NCBI GenBank assembly: GCA_016201185.1
Contig: JACQDG010000305.1
Span: 1 to 7,806 of the forward strand
DNA: 7,806 bases
Direction: 5' to 3'
Origin: Acidobacteriota bacterium
GTDB taxonomy: Bacteria > Acidobacteriota > Terriglobia > Bryobacterales > JACQDG01
The position numbers and the translations under genes are program-made. Position 1 is the first letter of the stretch. Each line of letters begins with the position of its first letter. Of the stretch, positions 1 to 4,985 are shown piece by piece. Below the pieces are notes generated by a model. It searched no databases. It had not been told where the DNA came from and was given only the letters and a program-made list of their open reading frames with translations.

Positions 1-256
1 CGCGCGGGTCGTCTTTGCAGGTGAACGAGCCATGCCTGTCGGCCTCGACATGCATGGTGCGGAACTTCAACTGCGCGAAGGGACGCCCTTTATAGCCCAC
101 TCGCTTGGCCGTATAGAAAACGGGGCCCGGCGACGACAGTTTCACCAGCACAGCAATCAGCAACATGATCGGCCCCAGCAATAGGAGCGCAATCACGCTG
201 AGCACAATGTCGGAGAATCTCTTGGAAAGCGGTATTGTAAGTCGATCTTCTTTCAT
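1..256 (-). CDS. Undecaprenyl-phosphate sugar phosphotransferase (short PglC/WcaJ-C-terminal type), N-terminal part, cut by window edge
   Basis: The first 85 residues are visible, starting MKEDRLTIPLSKRFSD at the ATG at 256-254; the gene runs off base 1. The family (bacterial sugar transferase, PF02397) moves a sugar-1-phosphate from a nucleotide sugar to undecaprenyl phosphate at the inner membrane face, starting EPS or glycan assembly. Seen here: KR-x2-D at about 12-16, one hydrophobic segment at about 17-39 broken by Gly-Pro at 28-29 (the re-entrant membrane helix of monotopic enzymes), SSPGPVFY at 41-48, RVGYKGRPF at 52-60 and KFRTM at 64-68. There is no multi-helix membrane domain in front, so it is the short PglC-like form. 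The catalytic Asp-Glu (usually in an LDELPQ-like motif) lies outside the window and cannot be checked. The start overlaps the upstream aminotransferase stop by one base (TGATG) and no clear Shine-Dalgarno is visible, suggesting translational coupling. Family is very likely; the sugar is unknown. Confidence 0.9.
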   Translation of the reverse strand, partial: MKEDRLTIPLSKRFSDIVLSVIALLLLGPIMLLIAVLVKLSSPGPVFYTAKRVGYKGRPFAQLKFRTMHVEADRHGSFTCKDDPR

Positions 257-258
257 CA
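254..258 (-). promoter_or_regulatory. TGATG stop-start overlap coupling aminotransferase and sugar transferase
   Basis: The TGA of the aminotransferase (258-256) shares its A with the ATG (256-254) of the phosphoglycosyl transferase. No Shine-Dalgarno is visible before this ATG, so re-initiation by the terminating ribosome is the likely route. Confidence 0.7.
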
Positions 259-1494
259 CAGGACCAGGTCCGCGGAAACTTGGGCGACCGCAACGGCGGC
301 GCGGCGCCTCTTAGCATGCCTGCGAAGGACGGAGCCAGCGGAGTCGCAAACGTACTCCAGCTCCTGCTCGGTCATGTCGGGATAAATGGGGAGCGATACC
401 AGGCGAGGCCACTGTTGGGAAGCTATCGGAAAATCTTCCGGCCGGTAACCGTAGGACCGGCGATAGTAGGGGTGCAGATGCAAAGGCATCCAGTGCACGG
501 AACAGGTGATGCCGCATTGCTTGAGTTCTTCCATGAACTGCGCTCGATCGATGTCCAGTTGCTCGAGGCGGAGCCTGATGGGATAAAGGTGCCAGGAAGA
601 TTTGCGGTCGTTGAGCTCGGTGTGTAGTTCCAGAAAGTCGGAATACATGGCCAGCCGGGCCAGGTAAGACCCGGCAATTCGCTGCCGCTGCTGCCAAAAG
701 TCGTCGGCTTTACCGAGTTGCGCCAGGCCGATGGCCGCGGCGACGTCAGTGAGGTTGTATTTGAATCCCGGCTCCATAATCTCGTAGTACCAAGATCCCT
801 TGCCGTCAAAACGGGTCCAGGCCGACCGGGAGAGCCCATGCAGCGACATCATGCGGATGCGTTCCGCCAGTTCCGCGCTATGGGTGACAACCATGCCTCC
901 TTCGCCGGTCGTGATGCACTTGTTGGCGTAAAAGGAGAAGCAGGTGAGCGGCGCAGTGTGCCCGACCGAACGCCAGGGATGACCGGGGCCCTGGCGAAGG
1001 AAGGCGGGCAGGGCGTGGGCGGCGTCCTCGATCACTCTCATTCCGAACCGGCGGGACACTTCTGTTAGCCGGTCCATGTCGGCCATCTGACCTCCATAAT
1101 GCATGGGGATCAGGGCCTTGAGATTGCCCCGACGTGACCAGTCTCGGGCGGTCGCTTCTACGGCGCCGGGATCAATGCAAAGCGTCACCGGATCACAATC
1201 CACGAGTACGGGCCGTGCGCCCAGGTGCCGGACCACGGCGGCTGTGGCCGCAAACGTCATGGTGGGAACCAGCACAATGTCTGTCTGTCTTACACCCGTG
1301 GCCTCCAGCGCCAAATGCAGCGCGGCCGTGCAGGAATTGACCGCCACGGCGTGGGGCACGCCTAAATAGGCCGCGAATCGCCCTTCGAACTCCTTCACCG
1401 CCCGGCCTGTGGTAAGCCAACCGGAAGAGAGCACGGCGTTCACCGCGGCCTTCTCTTTTTCGCCGATGCTCGGCCGAAAATAAGAAATGTTCAT
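256..1494 (-). CDS. DegT/DnrJ/EryC1/StrS family PLP-dependent sugar aminotransferase (ArnB-like)
   Basis: This 412-residue protein is full length for the family, which converts a 4-keto (or 3-keto) nucleotide sugar to an amino sugar using PLP and usually glutamate. Motifs, numbered from the chosen start: GWLTTGRAV at 25-33, the phosphate-cup region NSCTAALHLALE at 53-64, IEDAAHA at 155-161 with the PLP-nitrogen Asp157, and FSFYANKCITTGEGG at 186-200 with Lys192 as the Schiff-base lysine. The later HGLSRSAW, GFKYNLTD and SLPIYPDMTE segments resemble ArnB, which makes UDP-4-amino-4-deoxy-L-arabinose, so a 4-keto substrate is favoured; the actual sugar cannot be told. A TTG at 1512 gives a longer reading, but the ATG at 1494 has GAGG eight bases upstream (1503-1506) and gives the usual family N-terminus MNISYFRPSIG. 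The C-terminus carries an extra basic, alanine-rich stretch (RRHAKRRRAAVAVA). The gene starts 28 bases after the SDR gene and is coupled to the phosphoglycosyl transferase. Confidence 0.95.
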   Translation of the reverse strand: MNISYFRPSIGEKEKAAVNAVLSSGWLTTGRAVKEFEGRFAAYLGVPHAVAVNSCTAALHLALEATGVRQTDIVLVPTMTFAATAAVVRHLGARPVLVDCDPVTLCIDPGAVEATARDWSRRGNLKALIPMHYGGQMADMDRLTEVSRRFGMRVIEDAAHALPAFLRQGPGHPWRSVGHTAPLTCFSFYANKCITTGEGGMVVTHSAELAERIRMMSLHGLSRSAWTRFDGKGSWYYEIMEPGFKYNLTDVAAAIGLAQLGKADDFWQQRQRIAGSYLARLAMYSDFLELHTELNDRKSSWHLYPIRLRLEQLDIDRAQFMEELKQCGITCSVHWMPLHLHPYYRRSYGYRPEDFPIASQQWPRLVSLPIYPDMTEQELEYVCDSAGSVLRRHAKRRRAAVAVAQVSADLVL

Positions 1495-1522
1495 CAACAG
1501 AACCTCGTGCAAATGGCCAGGC

Positions 1523-3148
1523 TCAATCTCCGGAAGAGGTCTTGGCCAAGCCAGTCAGGCCCATGGATCCGTTGCGGAAAAGGGCTTCGCCCGACCCGCC
1601 GGCCCTAATCGCACGGCACCACAGACTGTTTTTGGCAAATCGCAAGGCAGTCAGCTCAATCGATCCGTTGCCCTGGTGACCGTTGCCCTGCTCTTGCCGG
1701 TGCCGCTGCGTAAGCAATTGGACGTTGCTGTAGCGGGGGTCACGGTAATCCTCGACCAGACCGCGAACGAATGCATCCTGGATGCCTCGGATGCCCTCGG
1801 CCAGATCGGTGCGGCACTCGAAACCCAGCTTCCCCCGTATCTTTTCGAAACTGACGCGATAGTTCCTGACGTCGGAATTGTTCAGGTATTCTATCGCAAG
1901 CCCCGGTTCAAGCCGGGCGATTTGCTCGGACAGCTCCCGGAGAGTGAAGTTCATCGAGTCGGATCCCACGTTGTAGGTTTCGCCGCTCACCAGCTCGATG
2001 GGGGCCGTCAGCGCCCTGCGAAACGCGCGCGAGATGTCGGCCACGTGGATGAAAGGCCTCCACTGCTCCCCGTTGTATATCTGGATTTTCCTCTCCACCA
2101 CGGCCTTGGCCACCAGGAGGTTGACCACCAGATCGAAGCGCGGCCGATGAGACCACCCGAAAGCCGTGGCCAGGCGGAGCACGGCCGGGTGAAAATGCCG
2201 GTCACGGGCCGCCAGCAGGACCCTCTCCGAATCGATTTTCGTGGCCGCGTACAGGGAAACAGGGTTCAACAGGGAGCGCTCGTCCACAACGTAATCGGCG
2301 GCCCCGTAAACGCTGCAGGTGGAAGCAAACAGAACTCGAGAAACTCCGGAAGCGCGACAGACGTCGGCCAACAGGCGGGTGGCCGCGAGATTGGTCTCCA
2401 ACGTCTGGTCTTCGTCCAGGGCGCAGGCAGGATCGCCGACAATGGCCCCCAGGTGGATCAGCGCGTCCACTCCCTTGGCGGCCTTCACCACCGGTCCCGC
2501 GTTCCGCAAGTCGCCGTGGACCAATTCGAATTCGGGGTGCCCGTAAAGATCCCTGATGGGCTCGTGGCCGTAAAGCAGGGAATCCAGGACCCGCACCCGG
2601 TAGCCATCGGCCAGAAGGTCGCGCACCAGAACGCTGCCGATGTATCCCGCGCCACCAACTACCAATATGTTATGAACGGGACGCCCCGACGTAGGCCGCG
2701 TCGACTGTACCGTAAACCGCCGTTGAAAATAACTCTTGGCCAACAGTGAGCCCATGGCCCCGGCCAGAGTCAAGGCGTAGGCGAGCAGGAATTCTCTCCT
2801 TGGCACTAACCTGCCGAACCAGCCCGAAAAATAGACCACGAACGAAAACAGCACATAGGCCAGGGAGACGGAGTGAAACAGCGTGGCTGCCTTGAATCGG
2901 TGGGCGTAAAAGCGGGTTCGGGTATAGACCCCGAAAAGAGCGTTACAGGTGACAAGGGTGGCCGCCAGCAGTGGTCCCTGGCTGACGAAATAGGAAATGA
3001 AGGGGCCCGCCAGGCGCTGGGGCGACAGCGTGTCGGGTTCAAATAGTGCGATGGTGAACCGAACGGCAAAGGCTGTCGCCAGGGAAACGGCGGCGATTAG
3101 GATATCCGCCAAAATCCGCCAGGCTACAGGAACAAACCGTGGTTTCAC
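1523..3148 (-). CDS. Membrane-anchored NAD-dependent nucleotide-sugar epimerase/dehydratase (four-helix domain fused to extended SDR)
   Basis: From the chosen GTG start the protein has 541 residues in three parts. Residues about 9-140 hold four hydrophobic segments (about 9-32, 55-75, 88-108, 120-140) resembling the N-terminal membrane part of FlaA1/CapD and polyprenyl sugar transferases. Residues about 160-475 form an extended SDR (PF01370): GGAGYIGS at 165-172 (NAD fold), an acidic Asp189 after beta-2 (NAD preference), HGDLRN at 211-216, STCSVYG at 276-282 and YAATK with catalytic Tyr300/Lys304. Such enzymes epimerise, dehydrate or reduce nucleotide sugars. FlaA1/CapD proteins normally have a second Rossmann domain between membrane helices and SDR; it is absent here and the SDR is of another subfamily. 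Residues about 476-541 are a tail with short repeats. Start: the frame is open to a TTG at 3244 with an ATG at 3220, neither with a good Shine-Dalgarno; the GTG at 3148 has GGAGG at 3154-3158 and begins just before helix 1. High third-position GC between 3149 and 3220 leaves the ATG possible. Confidence 0.85.
   Translation of the reverse strand: MKPRFVPVAWRILADILIAAVSLATAFAVRFTIALFEPDTLSPQRLAGPFISYFVSQGPLLAATLVTCNALFGVYTRTRFYAHRFKAATLFHSVSLAYVLFSFVVYFSGWFGRLVPRREFLLAYALTLAGAMGSLLAKSYFQRRFTVQSTRPTSGRPVHNILVVGGAGYIGSVLVRDLLADGYRVRVLDSLLYGHEPIRDLYGHPEFELVHGDLRNAGPVVKAAKGVDALIHLGAIVGDPACALDEDQTLETNLAATRLLADVCRASGVSRVLFASTCSVYGAADYVVDERSLLNPVSLYAATKIDSERVLLAARDRHFHPAVLRLATAFGWSHRPRFDLVVNLLVAKAVVERKIQIYNGEQWRPFIHVADISRAFRRALTAPIELVSGETYNVGSDSMNFTLRELSEQIARLEPGLAIEYLNNSDVRNYRVSFEKIRGKLGFECRTDLAEGIRGIQDAFVRGLVEDYRDPRYSNVQLLTQRHRQEQGNGHQGNGSIELTALRFAKNSLWCRAIRAGGSGEALFRNGSMGLTGLAKTSSGD
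1547..1670 (-). repeat. In-frame imperfect direct repeat in the C-terminal tail of the SDR gene
   Basis: Two 28-base copies, 1643-1670 and 1547-1574, match at 23 of 28 positions and are offset by exactly 96 bases (32 codons). They encode NGSIELTAL and NGSMGLTGL. Just upstream in the same tail, an 11-base unit CAGGGCAACGG occurs twice with a 15-base period (within about 1665-1692), giving QGNGHQGNGS. The repeats lie after the point where SDR homology appears to end. Confidence 0.7.
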
Positions 3149-3153
3149 GAATT

Positions 3154-3158
3154 CCTCC
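3154..3158 (-). promoter_or_regulatory. Shine-Dalgarno GGAGG deciding the GTG start of the SDR gene
   Basis: GGAGG on the minus strand sits five bases before the GTG at 3148. It is the only strong ribosome-binding signal among the three candidate starts (3244 TTG, 3220 ATG, 3148 GTG). The spacing is slightly short but workable. Confidence 0.6.
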
Positions 3159-3184
3159 AGGTGGGAGATGTACCAGCGAGTAAA

Positions 3185-3199
3185 CGCCCGGCCCGGGCG
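3185..3199 (-). repeat. GC-rich inverted repeat followed by TTT, terminator-like
   Basis: Seven-base arms CGCCCGG/CCGGGCG flank a single central base. As RNA it could form a six-pair stem with a three-base loop, followed by UUU only. The U run is too short for a confident intrinsic terminator. It lies 37 bases before the preferred GTG start, and would be inside the coding region if the ATG at 3220 were used. Confidence 0.35.
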
Positions 3200-3239
3200 G
3201 TGATCCACGCATCGCGCCATAGCAAATGGTTCTAAGTCA

Positions 3240-3251
3240 CGCAATATTGCG
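3240..3251. repeat. Perfect 12-base palindrome CGCAATATTGCG
   Basis: An exact two-fold symmetric sequence in the leader between the NusG-like and SDR genes, AT-rich in the centre and GC at the ends, as seen in some dimeric-regulator operators. No second copy was noticed in the window and no promoter could be placed beside it, so an operator role is only a suggestion. Confidence 0.45.
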
Positions 3252-3358
3252 CTTTTCCGGTGTCTCCGTGCTCAGCCGGTGGGACTACCCCTCCCTGCCT
3301 GGAAACTCCGTGAGGCACGCGGCGCTGCTGGTAGGAGGGATCGGCCGCCAGGACAAAG

Positions 3359-3943
3359 TTAGTGCCACAACGCTGAGGCCACGTGTTGAGGCACGCCATC
3401 AGAAAGCTCGGCTGCAATGGAGCCAAGTGGCAACTCTAATAAGGTTTGGGGTTTCAGTATGTCCATCAAGACGCAGATTCTTTGGGAACTCTCGAGATAT
3501 CTAACAAACAGACCCCTATGCCCGGCGAATGGACCCTCGACGATGCGCACCGGGGCGTGCAGGGGAATTTCGCGCTTCACCAGCCGTATACAAATATATC
3601 CCTTACCGTCCTCTCTACGCCGAAACTCTTCGACGATGCCAGGCTCCAGGCGTGCCGGCTGCCCATCAAAGGAAACAACATAGTTGAGTCCGCGGACTTG
3701 CCGCAAATGGAAGAGATCAGGCTCTCGATCAATGTAAACGAAAAGGTACCCGGGGAAAAATGGCTCAATTTGCGGCTGACATTTGCGCATATACTTTCTG
3801 AAGTTCTTTAGCAGAGGGAAATAGGTGTCTATGCCGAGATCGCGCAGTTGGCACTGCACATAGCGCTCCTTGCGGGGCTCAGTTTTCAAGACAGACCAGT
3901 AACGGCCGTCAGTCTCTCGCCATCGAGTCGTATCTCTAGACAA
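3359..3943 (-). CDS. Specialised NusG paralogue (RfaH/LoaP/UpbY-like transcription elongation factor)
   Basis: The 194-residue protein has the NusG N-terminal (NGN) domain at about 14-108 and a KOW domain at about 128-175. NGN signatures are RYWSVLKTEPRKE at 14-26 and PFFPGYLFVYID at 61-72; the KOW signature is VRIVEGPFAGHRG at 132-144. NusG-family proteins bind the RNA polymerase clamp and alter pausing and termination. Paralogues inside polysaccharide or antibiotic operons (RfaH, LoaP, UpbY) act as operon-specific anti-terminators. The KOW end reads DILKPQTLLELP, without the FGR-type motif common in housekeeping NusG, which with the EPS context supports a specialised paralogue. The start is TTG at 3943, backed by GGGAGG at 3953-3958 nine bases upstream; no in-frame ATG precedes the NGN domain. 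It lies in mid-operon, after the chain-length genes and before the sugar-modifying genes. Family is nearly certain; anti-termination of this operon is inferred. Confidence 0.92.
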   Translation of the reverse strand: MSRDTTRWRETDGRYWSVLKTEPRKERYVQCQLRDLGIDTYFPLLKNFRKYMRKCQPQIEPFFPGYLFVYIDREPDLFHLRQVRGLNYVVSFDGQPARLEPGIVEEFRRREDGKGYICIRLVKREIPLHAPVRIVEGPFAGHRGLFVRYLESSQRICVLMDILKPQTLLELPLGSIAAELSDGVPQHVASALWH

Positions 3944-3952
3944 CCGGATTTT

Positions 3953-3958
3953 CCTCCC
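3953..3958 (-). promoter_or_regulatory. Shine-Dalgarno GGGAGG supporting the TTG start of the NusG-like gene
   Basis: A strong GGGAGG lies nine bases before the TTG at 3943. It supports this rare start codon, which yields a short polar leader before the NGN domain. Confidence 0.65.
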
Positions 3959-3969
3959 GAGCGTTGCGT

Positions 3970-4017
3970 TGACAGACTATGGGAAAAGGCAGGCTACCGC
4001 CCTTGGCCTTTCTGTCA
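3970..4017 (-). terminator. Nested hairpin before the NusG-like gene: possible intrinsic terminator or attenuator
   Basis: On the transcribed strand, AAAGGC (4011-4006) pairs with GCCTTT (3990-3985), enclosing a small GGC/GCC stem with a GGTA loop (4001-3992), and is followed by a short TTTT-CCC run. Outside it, TGACAGA (4017-4011) and TCTGTCA (3976-3970) form a further seven-base inverted repeat. The unit starts 31 bases after the pseudokinase stop and ends 26 bases before the TTG start. The shape resembles a weak terminator or attenuator; the U tract is short and the stem has a bulge, so termination efficiency is doubtful. Confidence 0.45.
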
Positions 4018-4048
4018 GAACCCTTGCAAGCAATAGAAAACTAAGCGC

Positions 4049-4924
4049 TTACTTCAGTCCCCAGCCACTGACAAAAGAACGAATCTTGCCATACAAGCTC
4101 CCACCATAGTCAGATGGCCGGGCTTCTAACTCGTTCAGTATGGTCCCTACCAAATTTGCCTTCGCATCAATTAGCCGCCGCATCGCTCTGTGCAAGTCCC
4201 GCACGGCCAGGGAGTTCGGCCTTACCAGGAGTACAACCGCATCCGGCAAGGAAAAAGGAAACAGCGCATCCTGCTTCTCGGTAATCGGCGGAAGGGCAAA
4301 GATCAGCCTATTGAACTGGCCGGTGAGCGTCTCATAAACGCGCCGGAAACTTTCTGCCAGATCGCCGAAGTCGCCGCGATTCTTCGCGCCGCCGGCAGGA
4401 AGAACCCACAAGTGCTCAAAGCAGGTCTTCCGGAGACAGTCAGACCCCTGCACCGCCCGGTCCAGCAACATTTCGTGCAATCCGGGCGCCGCGGGGACGC
4501 CGAAAATTTGGGCCAGGCAAGAACGTTGAAAGGTCGCTTCCACAAGCAGGACGGACGAGTCCGCGAATCCGCGCAGTCGCTCGCCCAGCGTGGCAATAAA
4601 GGCGACGGATTCGCCCGGCTTGGTCGAACAAACGCCGAGCGAGTAGCACAAGGCCGAGCTTTGCGGCGGAAATAGGTATCCCAGCAGCTGATGCCAGTCT
4701 TCCGGTCTGTCCGGCAGCTTTAGGCGCGAACGCGGAACGCCGGTTAAGTTCTGTCGTAAGGGGAGCGAGGGCAGGACATCCAGTGAGCGGCCGGCTTCGG
4801 CAGTCGGGGGCCCGTTCAACGGCAGCGGATACACGTCTATGGCCGCGGCAAGTTCAACGGACTCAGGCCCAAACAGCTCGCTGGTCCGGTTCGCCTTTTT
4901 CAGGATCTCAAAGTTTCTGGACAC
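4049..4924 (-). CDS. BY-kinase-like (CpsD/Wzc cytoplasmic domain) protein with degenerate nucleotide-binding motifs; probable pseudokinase
   Basis: The protein has 291 residues from the GTG at 4924, which has GGAG at 4931-4934 six bases upstream and gives MSRNFEILKKANR, the typical N-terminus of bacterial tyrosine kinases of EPS loci. The frame stays open further upstream, but that stretch overlaps the ATPase gene in another frame. The fold can be traced: PGESVAFIATLGERL at 103-117 where Walker A should be, VLLVEATFQRSCLAQIFGV at about 125-143 where VLLIDaDlR (Walker A') belongs, PGLHEMLLD at 147-155, WVLPAGG at 173-179, RLIFALPPI at 206-214 where VIIDtPPi (Walker B) belongs, and VVLLVRPNSLAVRDL further on. 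The Gly-Lys of Walker A is missing and the aspartates of Walker A' and B are Glu and Ala. No C-terminal tyrosine cluster exists, only Tyr273 and Tyr278. It probably does not hydrolyse ATP and may be a scaffold for Wzz. Alternatives are a divergent MinD/ParA-like protein or one using an unrecognised site. Confidence 0.82.
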   Translation of the reverse strand: MSRNFEILKKANRTSELFGPESVELAAAIDVYPLPLNGPPTAEAGRSLDVLPSLPLRQNLTGVPRSRLKLPDRPEDWHQLLGYLFPPQSSALCYSLGVCSTKPGESVAFIATLGERLRGFADSSVLLVEATFQRSCLAQIFGVPAAPGLHEMLLDRAVQGSDCLRKTCFEHLWVLPAGGAKNRGDFGDLAESFRRVYETLTGQFNRLIFALPPITEKQDALFPFSLPDAVVLLVRPNSLAVRDLHRAMRRLIDAKANLVGTILNELEARPSDYGGSLYGKIRSFVSGWGLK

Positions 4925-4985
4925 GGCCGTCTCCGGCTTGACATGGCGAGCTTGCCCCGAGCACCCTGTTACCGACCGGGAGCTC

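Larger units (their letters stand above)
3149..3358 (-). other. Leader region between the NusG-like gene and the SDR gene, with inverted repeats
   Basis: This 210-base gap holds no recognisable gene apart from a possible N-terminal extension of the SDR (ATG at 3220). It contains a perfect 12-base palindrome CGCAATATTGCG at 3240-3251 and a GC-rich inverted repeat at 3185-3199 (CGCCCGG, one base, CCGGGCG), which on the transcribed strand is followed by TTT. Near its downstream end the Shine-Dalgarno GGAGG of the SDR gene can pair with CTCC (plus-strand GGAG at 3164-3167). I recognise no riboswitch and no convincing promoter. No function is shown; the gap is unusually long for an otherwise tightly packed operon. 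Confidence 0.5.

Noticed and set aside
1495..1512. A TTG start for the aminotransferase six codons upstream.
   Set aside because: It lies on the Shine-Dalgarno that serves the ATG at 1494, and homologues begin at the MxISYF-like position.
1487..2749. A 420-codon open frame on the plus strand.
   Set aside because: It is fully antisense to the SDR gene, whose protein shows clear family motifs. Its translation shows no domain and is a by-product of high third-position GC.
3149..3244. Starting the SDR at the TTG 3244 or ATG 3220.
   Set aside because: Neither has a convincing Shine-Dalgarno and both add a non-hydrophobic leader before helix 1. Kept as alternatives because the stretch has coding-like third-position GC.
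4190..4675. Plus-strand open frame of 161 codons.
   Set aside because: Antisense to the conserved core of the kinase-like gene, with no recognisable domain.
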